DNA of 64,000 nt from the NCBI RefSeq assembly GCF_900106835.1, contig NZ_FNNR01000012.1:62001-126000 (forward strand), given 5' to 3'. The DNA is from Arthrobacter sp. cf158. GTDB taxonomy: Bacteria > Actinomycetota > Actinomycetes > Actinomycetales > Micrococcaceae. Shown piece by piece: positions 25,508 through 34,174 of the stretch. A program made the translations under genes and the position numbers. Position 1 is the first letter of the stretch, and the number at the start of each line of letters is the position of its first letter. The notes beneath the pieces are model-generated. The model was not told where the DNA came from. It did no database searches and saw nothing but the letters and a program-made list of their open reading frames with translations.

Positions 25508-26662
25508 ATGCCTGAGCTTGCCGCGCACGTCCGCGACGTCCCTGTGAACCAGATCCGTGAAATCACCGAGGCCGCCTGGGCGACCCCCGGTGCGATCGTC
25601 CTCAGCATCGGCGAGCCAGGGTTTGCCCTGCCGCGCCATATCCTCGACGCCGGAATTGCCTGCCTGGACAGGGATGAGACCAACTACACACCGAACGCCG
25701 GGATTCCCGCCCTTCGGGAAGCGTTCGCCGCCCGCTTCCGGGAACAGCAACAAGTGCAGATCGGCGCTGAGCGGGTGTACGTGGTGGACGGCGCCCAACA
25801 AGGCCTGCACTTTGCCATGAGCCTCCTCCTCTCCCCCGGTGACGAGATCCTCATCCCCAACCCCGGATACCCCACGTTTGCCATGACCAGCAGGCTCCTG
25901 CATGCTGTCCCGGTGCAGTATCCTCTCTACCCCGGGAACGATTTCCAGCCGCACATCGAAGACATCGAAGCACTCATCACGCCGCGAACCAAGGTCCTGA
26001 TGCTGAACTCGCCCTCCAATCCCTTGGGTGCAGTCCTGAGCGGGGAATCCACGCGCCAACTGGTGGAACTGGCCGTCCGCCACGACCTCTGGATCATTTC
26101 AGACGAGTGCTACGAGGCTTTCACGTTCGATGTCCCGCACGTCAGTCCGGCCCGCTTCGACAGCGAGGTCCCCGGTGAGGCCCGTGTGTTCACTTCCCTC
26201 ACGCTGTCCAAGACCTACGGACTCACGGGCCTTCGGATCGGGGCACTGATCTGTCCTCCCGGCATGGAGCAGAAGATGAACAACGTCATGGAGGCGATCG
26301 TTTCCTGCGTGGCCTCACCGTCACAGTACGCAGCGTTGGCGGCGCTGACCGGTCCCCAGGACTACGTTTCCAGTGCGCGGGAGCACTATCGCGGCAACCG
26401 GGACGTGGCGTCATCCGTGCTCGAAGCCAAGGGGATTCCGTTCCTCGGCGCGCAAGGAGCGTTCTATCTATGGGCCGACGTTTCGCACGTGAGTGGCGGG
26501 GACGTGCGGACTTGGGTGCGTAAGTTCCTGGCAGAGTCGGGCGTGTCGTTTGCCCCTGGCACGGCCTTCGGTTCGATTGGTGAGGGCTGGATCAGGATCG
26601 CCCTCTGTGGCAGCCAACAAGACCTGCTCGACGGCGTCAGCCGCCTCCCAGCCAAGGCTTAG
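25508..26662 (+). CDS. Pyridoxal-phosphate aminotransferase (class I/II)
   Basis: 384 residues, fold type I. Lys235 in LTLSKTYGLTGLRIG is the Schiff-base lysine; Asp199 in ISDECYEAF and Asn171 in NSPSNPLG contact the cofactor. Substrate range is not readable from sequence; aspartate/aromatic-type enzymes are closest in appearance. ATG 25508 is used instead of far upstream in-frame starts that overlap truB. Divergent from truB with about 34 bp between starts, convergent with guaD. Confidence 0.88.
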   Translation: MPELAAHVRDVPVNQIREITEAAWATPGAIVLSIGEPGFALPRHILDAGIACLDRDETNYTPNAGIPALREAFAARFREQQQVQIGAERVYVVDGAQQGLHFAMSLLLSPGDEILIPNPGYPTFAMTSRLLHAVPVQYPLYPGNDFQPHIEDIEALITPRTKVLMLNSPSNPLGAVLSGESTRQLVELAVRHDLWIISDECYEAFTFDVPHVSPARFDSEVPGEARVFTSLTLSKTYGLTGLRIGALICPPGMEQKMNNVMEAIVSCVASPSQYAALAALTGPQDYVSSAREHYRGNRDVASSVLEAKGIPFLGAQGAFYLWADVSHVSGGDVRTWVRKFLAESGVSFAPGTAFGSIGEGWIRIALCGSQQDLLDGVSRLPAKA

Positions 26663-26675
26663 GTTCCCGGTAGCT

Positions 26676-27158
26676 CTAGTAAGCCGTCCGGCGGACATGG
26701 TTCTTCCACGCCTCGAACGGGTCCTCGGAAGCGGCCAACTCAGCATGCTCCACGGGGAGAAGTTCAGGCCGGGTCCCTGCGAAGTATTCGTAGAACACTG
26801 CGTCATCGAAGCCTGCCCTGGCCGCGCCGTGCCGATCTGCAGCGAAGTAGACGTGCCCGATTCTGGCCCACAGGGTTGCCGAAAGGCATAGCGGGCACGG
26901 CTCGCAGCTTGCATAGAGCACGGCACCGCTGAGGTCGAACTTCTGTGTTGCCGACGCAGCCCGACGGATCGCCACCACTTCCGCATGCGCTGTGGGGTCG
27001 TGGTCCCGGGTCACCCGATTCACGCCCTCATGGACCGCTCCGTCCGCGGTGACCACGACGGCGCCGAAAGGGCCGCCGCCGTCGGAAACGTTCTGCACGG
27101 CCAGTTGAATGGCCAGGTTCAGGTATTCATCACGTTGCTGAGCACTGTGCGCCGACAT
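26676..27158 (-). CDS. Guanine deaminase / nucleoside deaminase
   Basis: Zinc-dependent cytidine-deaminase-fold enzyme of about 160 residues. HAEV (His58, Glu60) and PCPLC (Cys88, Cys91) form the zinc site. The C-terminal AGFDDAVFYEYF is like GuaD guanine deaminases, so guanine to xanthine is the most likely reaction, though other purine substrates are possible. Start ATG 27158 is chosen because TATGAT lies 7 nt upstream; ATG 27170 is part of that hexamer. Confidence 0.85.
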   Translation of the reverse strand: MSAHSAQQRDEYLNLAIQLAVQNVSDGGGPFGAVVVTADGAVHEGVNRVTRDHDPTAHAEVVAIRRAASATQKFDLSGAVLYASCEPCPLCLSATLWARIGHVYFAADRHGAARAGFDDAVFYEYFAGTRPELLPVEHAELAASEDPFEAWKNHVRRTAY

Positions 27159-27165
27159 GCTCCCG

Positions 27166-27171
27166 ATCATA
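27166..27171 (-). promoter_or_regulatory. -10 hexamer before guanine deaminase gene
   Basis: TATGAT, one base from the -10 consensus, 7 nt before ATG 27158. Confidence 0.5.
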
Positions 27172-27181
27172 GCGAGTTTGA

Positions 27182-27228
27182 GTACAGCTAATGCCCCTAA
27201 GAAGTTTCCTTAGGGGCATTAGCTGTAC
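27182..27228 (-). terminator. Perfect 20-bp inverted repeat after rbfA
   Basis: GTACAGCTAATGCCCCTAAG and its exact complement are separated by 7 nt. It begins 19 bp after the rbfA stop codon and ends just upstream of the guanine deaminase promoter. It probably terminates the nusA-infB-rbfA transcripts, although no T-run follows. The stem is unusually long and AT-richer than the surroundings. Confidence 0.8.
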
Positions 27229-27246
27229 AAAAACCCACAGAGAGGT

Positions 27247-27750
27247 TTAGCGGTTGGCGTCTTCGTCGACGTCGTCCTCGCCGGAGAGGTCAATGTCCTC
27301 TTCGTCGAAGTCGTCTTCGTCGATATCCTCGGCGGAGTCGCCCTTGTACGGGTCTGACTCGCCTGCGTGCTTGGCGCTGGCTGCCAGAGCAGCCACCTCG
27401 GCGTCACGACGCTTGGCTTCGCGGAGCAACTCCTCAAGGTTTGAGGCGTTGACCGGAATCTGGTCGGCGACGAACTCCAGCGTCGGGGTGAGCCGGACGG
27501 TGATGTTGCGGCCGACTTCCTGCCGCAGCACACCCTTGGCCTTTTCCAACGCCCGTGCAGCATCAGCGTGGGCTACCTCGTCACCGAAGACGGTGTAATA
27601 AATGGTGGCGTGCTGAAGGTCGTTGGTGACGCGGGCGTCGGTGACCGTGATGGACTCGACGCGCGGATCCTTGACCCGACGACCGAGGGCCTCAGCGACT
27701 ACGACCTTAATCCGCTGTGCCAGCTTGGCAGCGCGTGCGGGATCAGCCAT
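27247..27750 (-). CDS. rbfA: Ribosome-binding factor A
   Basis: Single KH-fold protein needed for 16S rRNA 5'-end maturation and cold adaptation. 167 residues: the family core (about 1-115, with RIKVVVAEALGRRVKDPR near the start and LEFVADQIPVNASNLEELL) plus a strongly acidic Asp/Glu tail (about 135-165). AGGAGG precedes ATG 27750. Downstream of infB with a hairpin in between. Confidence 0.95.
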   Translation of the reverse strand: MADPARAAKLAQRIKVVVAEALGRRVKDPRVESITVTDARVTNDLQHATIYYTVFGDEVAHADAARALEKAKGVLRQEVGRNITVRLTPTLEFVADQIPVNASNLEELLREAKRRDAEVAALAASAKHAGESDPYKGDSAEDIDEDDFDEEDIDLSGEDDVDEDANR

Positions 27751-27781
27751 GACTTCCTCCTGGAAAGTAGAAACGGGGACG

Positions 27782-27817
27782 GAACGGGTCCGCCGGGGCT
27801 ACCCGACGGACCCGTTC
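27782..27817 (-). terminator. Hairpin between infB and rbfA
   Basis: GAACGGGTCCG pairs with CGGACCCGTTC (11 bp), extended inward after one mismatch by CGGG/CCCG around a GCTA loop. It lies 10 bp after the infB stop codon and probably reduces read-through into rbfA. Confidence 0.7.
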
Positions 27818-27827
27818 TAAACGGAAC

Positions 27828-30674
27828 CTAGACGCGCGGCTTCTCGCGCATTTCGAAGGTCTCGATGATGTCGCCTTCAGTGATGTCGTTGAAGGAGCCA
27901 AGACCGATACCACACTCGAAGTCGGTACGGACTTCGGTGGCGTCATCCTTGAAGCGCTTGAGCGTCTCAACGGTGAGGTTGTCACCGATGACCTTACCGT
28001 CGCGGCTGACACGTGCCTTGGTGTTACGGCGGATGATGCCCGTGCGGACGATCGAGCCTGCGATGTTGCCGAACTTGGAGGAACGGAAGACTTCGCGGAC
28101 CTCGGCAGTGCCGAGCTGGACTTCTTCGTACTCCGGCTTGAGCATGCCCTTGAGAGCCATCTCAATGTCATCGATTGCTGCGTAGATGACCGAGTAGAAG
28201 CGCATGTCGACGCCTTCACGGTCAGCCAGTTCAGCAACGCGCTCGGCCGGCTTGACGTTGAAGCCAATGATGATGGCGTTGTCCACCGTGGCCAGGTTGA
28301 CGTCGTTCTGCGTGATGGCACCCACACCGCGGTGGATGACACGGAGCTGAACGTCGTCGTCTCCGACGTCGATCTTGAGCAAGGCGTCTTCGAGGGCTTC
28401 AACAGCACCGGATACGTCACCCTTGAGGATGAGGTTGAGGGTGTCGATCTTGCCTTCGGCAACGGCCTGGTCAAAGTCTTCCAGGCTGATGCGCTTGCGG
28501 CGCTTGGCCAGTGCGGCGTTGCGGTCGGCAGCTTCACGCTTCTCAGCGATCTGGCGGGCCGTACGCTCGTCAGGTGTCACCAGGAAGGTGTCACCTGCAC
28601 GCGGCACGTTGGACAGGCCGAGGACCTGGACCGGGCGGGACGGCAGTGCGACATCGAGTGCCTCGCCGTTCTCGTCGAACATGGCGCGGACGCGGCCGTG
28701 AGCCGTACCGGCCACGATCGTGTCGCCCACTGCCAACGTTCCGGACTGAACCAGGACGGTGGCAACTGCACCGCGGCCCTTGTCCAGGTTCGCTTCGATG
28801 GCAATGCCTCGAGCGTCCTTGTCCGGGTTGGCGCGCAGGTCCAGGGCGGCGTCGGCCGTCAGCAGGACGGCGTCGATCAGTTCGTCGATATTGAGGTTCT
28901 GGCGGGCAGAGACCTCAACGAACATGGTGTCGCCACCGTATTCTTCCGGAACCAGGCCGTACTCGGTCAGCTGGCCCTTGACCTTGTCAGGGTTGGCGCC
29001 TTCCTTGTCGATCTTGTTCACTGCGACGACGATCGGCACGTTGGCTGCCTGTGCGTGGTTGAGTGCTTCCACCGTCTGCGGCATAACGCCGTCGTCGGCT
29101 GCAACAACCAGGATCGCGATGTCAGTGACCTTGGCACCACGTGCACGCATGGCCGTGAAGGCCTCGTGACCGGGGGTGTCAATGAAGGTGATGTCGCGGG
29201 CCGTGCCCTCGTGGACGTGGCTGATCTGGTAAGCACCGATGTGCTGGGTGATGCCACCGTGCTCGCCGGCCACAACGTTCGAGTTGCGGATGGCGTCCAA
29301 CAGGCGGGTCTTACCGTGGTCAACGTGACCCATGACGGTAACAACCGGTGCGCGTGCCTCGAGAACGTCGTCACCTTCGGCGTCGAGTTCGTCCTGGATG
29401 TTGATGTCGAACTGATCCAGCAGCTCGCGCTCTTCATCCTCAGGGGAAACAACCTGGAGCTTGTAGCCAAGTTCGGCACCAAGCAGGCCAAAGGTGTCTT
29501 CGTCGAGGGACTGCGTTGCCGTCGCCATTTCACCGAGGTGGAACAGCACGGTCACCAGCGACGCGGGGTTTGCATCGATCTTCTCGGCAAAGTCCGTGAT
29601 GGACGAGCCACGACGCAGGCGGATGATGGTCTCGCCGTCACCGCGGGGTACCGATACGCCGCCCAGCGACGGAGCACTCATCTGCTCCAATTCCTGGCGC
29701 TTTGCACGCTTCGACTTACGCTGCTTGCCACGACCGGCGCCGCCCTTGCCGAAGGCACCCTGGGTGCCACCGCGACCGCGGCCACCCTTGCCGAAGCCAC
29801 CGCCGGCGGGAGCACCGCCACCGGTACCTGCACCAGGTGCGCCACCGGGACGACCGGGTCCGCCACCGGGACGGCCTGCGCCACCCGGACGGCCTGCGCC
29901 ACCGGGAGCCGGACGCTCAGTGCGGTTGGGCATCATGCCCGGAGTAGGACGGTTTCCTGCACCGGGACCGCCAGCGGGACGCGGTGCGCCCGGACGAGGT
30001 GCACCGGGACGCGGAGCGCCCGGACGCGGACCGCCGGTACCGGCTGCGGGACGGGGACCGCCTGCACCAGCTGCGGGACGGGGGCCACCGGGACGTTCGC
30101 CGTCGTTACGGCGTTCGCCACGGGGCATGCCCTGTGACGGCGCGAACGGATTGTTACCCGGACGCGGCGGACGGTCTCCGTCGCCACCACGGCCACGGGG
30201 CATGCCCTGTGACGTAGCAAACGGGTTGTTGCCCGGACGGGGACCGCCGGGGCGAGGAGCCTGGCCGCCTTGACGCGCCGGAGCCGGAGTTTCTGCCTTG
30301 GGGGCAGGACGGGCGCCGGGCTTGGCCGAAACCGGGGTGGATGCCGCGGGAGCCACGGGGGCTGCCGGAGCAGGTGCTGCCGGGGCGGGAGCCGCCGGAG
30401 TTGCAGGCGCCGGCGCCGGAGCCTTCGGTGCTGCTGGTCCCGGAGCCGGGGCGGCGGGACGGGATGCTGCGGGAGCCTTGGGGGCTGCTGCGGGTGCGGG
30501 TGCCTTCGGAGCGCCGGCACCCGGGTAGGCGTCGCGAAGCTTCTTCACGACGGGGGCCTCAATGGTTGAAGAGGCAGAGCGAACGAATTCGCCCAATTCC
30601 TGCAGTTTTGTTACTGCATCTTTGGAAGTAATACCGAGCTCTTTGGCGAGCTCATGTACGCGGACCTTGGCCAC
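27828..30674 (-). CDS. infB: Translation initiation factor IF-2
   Basis: GTPase that places initiator tRNA on the ribosome. 948 residues: an N-terminal domain (about 1-50), a long Ala/Pro- then Gly/Arg-rich low-complexity region (about 52-330), then the G domain with GHVDHGKT near residue 447, DTPGHE and NKID, and the C-terminal domains II-IV. GTG 30674 follows AGGAG. The low-complexity region is longer than in enteric IF-2 but normal for high-GC actinobacteria. Confidence 0.96.
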   Translation of the reverse strand: MAKVRVHELAKELGITSKDAVTKLQELGEFVRSASSTIEAPVVKKLRDAYPGAGAPKAPAPAAAPKAPAASRPAAPAPGPAAPKAPAPAPATPAAPAPAAPAPAAPVAPAASTPVSAKPGARPAPKAETPAPARQGGQAPRPGGPRPGNNPFATSQGMPRGRGGDGDRPPRPGNNPFAPSQGMPRGERRNDGERPGGPRPAAGAGGPRPAAGTGGPRPGAPRPGAPRPGAPRPAGGPGAGNRPTPGMMPNRTERPAPGGAGRPGGAGRPGGGPGRPGGAPGAGTGGGAPAGGGFGKGGRGRGGTQGAFGKGGAGRGKQRKSKRAKRQELEQMSAPSLGGVSVPRGDGETIIRLRRGSSITDFAEKIDANPASLVTVLFHLGEMATATQSLDEDTFGLLGAELGYKLQVVSPEDEERELLDQFDINIQDELDAEGDDVLEARAPVVTVMGHVDHGKTRLLDAIRNSNVVAGEHGGITQHIGAYQISHVHEGTARDITFIDTPGHEAFTAMRARGAKVTDIAILVVAADDGVMPQTVEALNHAQAANVPIVVAVNKIDKEGANPDKVKGQLTEYGLVPEEYGGDTMFVEVSARQNLNIDELIDAVLLTADAALDLRANPDKDARGIAIEANLDKGRGAVATVLVQSGTLAVGDTIVAGTAHGRVRAMFDENGEALDVALPSRPVQVLGLSNVPRAGDTFLVTPDERTARQIAEKREAADRNAALAKRRKRISLEDFDQAVAEGKIDTLNLILKGDVSGAVEALEDALLKIDVGDDDVQLRVIHRGVGAITQNDVNLATVDNAIIIGFNVKPAERVAELADREGVDMRFYSVIYAAIDDIEMALKGMLKPEYEEVQLGTAEVREVFRSSKFGNIAGSIVRTGIIRRNTKARVSRDGKVIGDNLTVETLKRFKDDATEVRTDFECGIGLGSFNDITEGDIIETFEMREKPRV
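30119..30239 (-). repeat. Two 46-bp near-identical repeats inside infB
   Basis: Positions 30119-30164 and 30194-30239 are nearly the same and lie 75 bp (25 codons) apart. They encode PGNNPFATSQGMPRG and PGNNPFAPSQGMPRG in the IF-2 linker. In-frame period suggests duplication without harm to the protein. Confidence 0.8.
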
Positions 30675-30826
30675 ATTTCTCCTGTCTCGGTCCGCACCGA
30701 GCCAGGCACGAACCGTCTACTTCTTACTGCGGGCCCCTGCCGCTAGCGCGACTGAAAGGCCCATTGCAGAGCGCAACAAAGTTGTCATCGTTACGCACTC
30801 ATCGCTGGGAACTCATCGGGTTTCCA

Positions 30827-31168
30827 TCAGTTTTCTGACCCGCTTTCAGGTTTGGACGGTTTTCCCGTGGCGGCCGTAGCCTCCACAAGTGGCGTGTCTG
30901 GCATCAGGTAGCGTTCGACGGCGCTGGTGTCGGCAGCACCCGCGAGGGCCCTGCCGAAAGCACGCCGCTTGATTGCCAATGCCAAGCACTTTTCGCTGGG
31001 GTGCAGCCACGCACCCCTGCCGGCCATCCGGCGTCGTTCATCCACCAGGACGGCGGACGAACCGCTGCCTTGGGCGACGAGCCGGACAAGCTCGGACCGG
31101 GAGCCTTGCTTCCGGCATCCGATGCACGTGCGAACAGGCCCAATGCCATGCTCAAGCAGTTCAGCCAC
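30827..31168 (-). CDS. YlxR/DUF448 family RNA-binding protein
   Basis: Small protein of about 113 residues between nusA and infB, the usual place of ylxR. The motif RTCIGCRK and the segment GRGAWLHPSEKCLALAIKRRAFGRAL are typical of this RNA-binding family. The start is uncertain: GTG 31168 gives a normal length, while the frame is open to an ATG at 31276 with a non-homologous N-terminus. Confidence 0.8.
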   Translation of the reverse strand: MAELLEHGIGPVRTCIGCRKQGSRSELVRLVAQGSGSSAVLVDERRRMAGRGAWLHPSEKCLALAIKRRAFGRALAGAADTSAVERYLMPDTPLVEATAATGKPSKPESGSEN

Positions 31169-31364
31169 GACGTGTCCAACCTGCCTTACGCTACTGGCGC
31201 CCGACGGGCCCCGGTCCTGCAAACGCAGCTGAGGCACGCCAAAGCGCGCGGATACCGGACGTAAGCCCGGTTCCATCTAGTCTAGCCCCCCGGCCCCGCA
31301 CTCCCGAAACCGGATGTGCGGCCAGCGCGGCGGAAACCAGCGGCGCGAGCCGCCGGTTGAACCG

Positions 31365-32345
31365 CTATTCGGCCTTTGCCGGAGCGGCGTCGGAGACGAT
31401 ATCGATCCGCCAGCCGGTCAGCTTGGCCGCAAGCCGCGCGTTCTGGCCTTCTTTGCCGATTGCCAACGAAAGCTGGTAATCCGGCACTACTACGCGGGCC
31501 GAACGGGTTGCCTCGTCAGTGATAGTGACGGAATTCACTCGCGACGGCGACAATGAATTGGCGATGAAGGTCGCGGGGTCATCGCTGAAGTCGACGATAT
31601 CGATCTTTTCGTCGTTGAGTTCGGTCATGACAGCGCGAACGCGCGAACCCATTTCACCGATGCAGGCACCCTTGGCATTGACGCCGGGAGTGTTCGCCTT
31701 GACGGCAATCTTGGTGCGGTGACCGGCCTCGCGGGCCAGTGCCACAATCTCCACGGAGTGGTCCGCGATTTCCGGGACCTCCATTTCGAACAGCTTGCGG
31801 ACCAGGCCCGGGTGCGAACGGGACAGCGTAATGGAGGGACCCTTGGCACCGCGGTGTACGTCCACCACGAAAGCACGCAGGCGGCTTCCATGGAGGTACT
31901 TCTCGCCTGGAACCTGCTCGGGCGGCGGCAGCAAGGCCTCAACGGAACCCAGGTTGACCTGAATCATGTGGGGGTTGTTGCCCTGCTGGATCATGCCGGC
32001 CACGAGTTCGCCCTCGCGGCCCTTGAATTCGCCCAGCACATTGTCATCCTCAACGTCGCGAAGGCGCTGCAGGATGATCTGGCGTGCCGTGCTGGCCGCA
32101 ATACGGCCAAATCCAGCGGGTGTGTCCTCGAACTCGCCGATGGGCTCGCCGTCGTCGTCGATTTCCGTGGCCCAGATGGTCACGTGACCGCTCTTGCGGT
32201 CCAACTCTGCGCGGGCCTTCTCGAAGGCGCCGGGAGTCTTGTGGTACGCCACCAGCAAGGCTTGCTCGATGGTGGGAATCAGGAGATCCAGCGGGATTTC
32301 ACGCTCACGCTCCAGGAGTCTCAGTGCGCTCATGTCAATATCCAT
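31365..32345 (-). CDS. nusA: Transcription termination/antitermination protein NusA
   Basis: RNA polymerase elongation factor. 326 residues: N-terminal polymerase-binding domain, S1 domain (around 115-185) and two KH domains with VKANTPGVNAKGACIGEMG and AIGKEGQNARLAAKLTGWRID. It lacks the acidic repeats of enteric NusA, as in other actinobacteria. ATG 32345 overlaps the rimP stop codon (TAATG) and has GAGGAGG upstream. Confidence 0.96.
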   Translation of the reverse strand: MDIDMSALRLLEREREIPLDLLIPTIEQALLVAYHKTPGAFEKARAELDRKSGHVTIWATEIDDDGEPIGEFEDTPAGFGRIAASTARQIILQRLRDVEDDNVLGEFKGREGELVAGMIQQGNNPHMIQVNLGSVEALLPPPEQVPGEKYLHGSRLRAFVVDVHRGAKGPSITLSRSHPGLVRKLFEMEVPEIADHSVEIVALAREAGHRTKIAVKANTPGVNAKGACIGEMGSRVRAVMTELNDEKIDIVDFSDDPATFIANSLSPSRVNSVTITDEATRSARVVVPDYQLSLAIGKEGQNARLAAKLTGWRIDIVSDAAPAKAE

Positions 32346-32956
32346 TAGGCCTCCTCGGAAGGTCCGTTGTGCTCGTCTGCCAGCGCAGCCTCATGGAGGT
32401 GGCTGAATTCAATCTCGACTTTTCCTTGGCGGATCCTGTCGAAAGGAATAGTGATGGGGTCGCCCTGCTTGGGCTTCATACCCTTCTTGACTTCATGTTC
32501 GGGGATGAGCGTCACGTCGTTGTCGCCCACCGAGGCGATCCGGCCCAGGAGGTTGTCGCCTTGAATGACGTTGACCCGGACCATGCGCCCGCGGGCCCGG
32601 TGCCAGTGCCGCGGTTCCGTCAAGGGACGGCCGACTCCCGGGGAGGAAACCTCAAGGTCATAGGGGCGGCCGTCATCGTGGGGATCGTTGTCCAGAATAT
32701 CGGACAGCCCGCGGGAAACCTCGGCGATGGCGTCAAGGCTGACGCCGCCGGTCTCCTCCTGCGGAAGGTCCACAACGACGTGGACCGTCCGGTGCGAACC
32801 GGCAATGTGGATGGAAACATCCTCGAGGTAGAGCCTGCTGGCCAGGACGGCCGGTTCAAGCAGCGTCTTAAGCCTGCTCTCTTCCGGGTTGTGGATGGTG
32901 GCCGTTGAGTTCGAATCAGAACGGTCTGTTGAAGTCGTGGCTTCCGAGTCACTCAC
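32345..32956 (-). CDS. rimP: Ribosome maturation factor RimP
   Basis: Needed for 30S assembly. 203 residues with a Ser/Thr-rich N-terminus, the conserved VHVVVDLPQEETGGVSLD region, LEVSSPGVGRPLTEPRHW and a C-terminal SH3-like domain. GTG 32956 starts the frame; stop and nusA start overlap by one base, indicating translational coupling. Confidence 0.95.
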   Translation of the reverse strand: MSDSEATTSTDRSDSNSTATIHNPEESRLKTLLEPAVLASRLYLEDVSIHIAGSHRTVHVVVDLPQEETGGVSLDAIAEVSRGLSDILDNDPHDDGRPYDLEVSSPGVGRPLTEPRHWHRARGRMVRVNVIQGDNLLGRIASVGDNDVTLIPEHEVKKGMKPKQGDPITIPFDRIRQGKVEIEFSHLHEAALADEHNGPSEEA

Positions 32957-33061
32957 GTTGCCCGCCGCCTCCCGATAGATGTTGTTGTGACTACTAGCCT
33001 AACGATTTTCCCGGGAACATGGTGCACGGACTTCCCCGCCCCCGTGACACCATGGTGTGTT

Positions 33062-34123
33062 GTGAACGGGCGGACAAGAGAAAAACAACGAACACCAGCA
33101 TGGGGCCGGCTTGTGCTCGTTGCCATCGTGGCCCTGCTGGTGGCGGGCACCGGAATGGTGCTTATTCCGCGTGATTCCGGGTCTCCCCCGGCCCCGTCTT
33201 CCTCCGAAACCGCCCGCATGACGGCGTTGGAAGATACCTTGCGACTGGGTGATGCGGCCGCCGCGTTGATGGAAGCCACTGCTCCCAACGCCGGGAATGA
33301 GTCCCTCAACGACACTGTGACATTGCTGACAACCCATGCGCGGGCCCTCCTGGACCCTGCGGGTTCGCTGTCCTTCCCTCCGTCCAGTTCTCCATCGGAT
33401 TCCAGCCGGGCAGCCTTTATCGCAGGACTTTCCGAGAGCGGGCAGAAACGCCTGGCGGACGCACGCCTAGCCGACGGCGGGATCGCGCGCCTGCTTGCCG
33501 CCGTCGGCTCCGCTCAGCTGCTGCGGGCCGAAAAGCTGGCGGCCGCGTGGCAGCTGCCGACGCCTCACCAAAGCCCGTCCTCTGACAACAACATCCCGGC
33601 GGCGACTCCCTCCGCGGCCCCCTGTCCTTCCGTCAGCCCCACCCCCGACCCCGGGTCTGCCACCACAGACGCGGCATTGGCAGCTGCGGTCCGCTCCCAT
33701 CAGGAGGCTGTCTACGCATATCAGGTGGCCCTCAAGCGGCTGGACGCTGCCGCCGCTGCTGTGGCTGCCAAAGACCTGAAAATGCATGAACTCCTGCTGC
33801 AGCAGGCCGAGGCTCTGACGCGTGCAAACTGCGCAGACGTGCCAACCAGCGAGGCCGGTTACCGGCTCCCCGGCCAGTTCGCACAGGACCCGGCCGGTTC
33901 GTTGGGTGCCCTTGAGGCGTCATCCTTGCCGGTGCTGGGGGACCTTGTTGCCCTGTCCACCGGCCAGAGCCGCGAGTGGGCCGTGGACGGGCTGCTGGCC
34001 GCCGCACGGAGGAGCCTGGCATGGGGTTCTTCCTTGCCGGCCTTGCCGGGCCTGGAGCTCGACGCCGGCAACTTGCCTTCCTTGCCGACGCCCAGTGATT
34101 CCGCAGCGTCATCGGGTAGATAG
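33062..34123 (+). CDS. DUF4439 ferritin-like secreted/anchored protein
   Basis: About 353 residues. A short basic start (GRTREKQR) precedes one hydrophobic helix (about 16-36), suggesting a signal anchor or signal peptide. A Pro/Ser-rich spacer near the middle leads to a helical C-terminal domain (about 200-320, VRSHQEAVYAYQVALKRLD) typical of DUF4439 ferritin-like proteins, without a clear full diiron ligand set. GTG 33062 is chosen as start; the longer frame from 32987 would begin inside the rimP promoter region. Divergent from rimP. Function unknown. Confidence 0.75.
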   Translation: MNGRTREKQRTPAWGRLVLVAIVALLVAGTGMVLIPRDSGSPPAPSSSETARMTALEDTLRLGDAAAALMEATAPNAGNESLNDTVTLLTTHARALLDPAGSLSFPPSSSPSDSSRAAFIAGLSESGQKRLADARLADGGIARLLAAVGSAQLLRAEKLAAAWQLPTPHQSPSSDNNIPAATPSAAPCPSVSPTPDPGSATTDAALAAAVRSHQEAVYAYQVALKRLDAAAAAVAAKDLKMHELLLQQAEALTRANCADVPTSEAGYRLPGQFAQDPAGSLGALEASSLPVLGDLVALSTGQSREWAVDGLLAAARRSLAWGSSLPALPGLELDAGNLPSLPTPSDSAASSGR

Positions 34124-34174
34124 GCCAGCCTAGCCATGCTGGCCAAGGCAGAAGTCCGGTGCTTGGCTAGGAGC

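Noticed and set aside
28332..30137. 601-residue open frame opposite infB
   Set aside because: Antisense shadow; later part is Thr/Ala/Gly repeats caused by the IF-2 linker. No ribosome site or known motif.
31168..31276. N-terminal extension of the YlxR protein from ATG 31276
   Set aside because: Extra 36 residues have no family resemblance; GTG 31168 gives the usual size, though the start remains uncertain.
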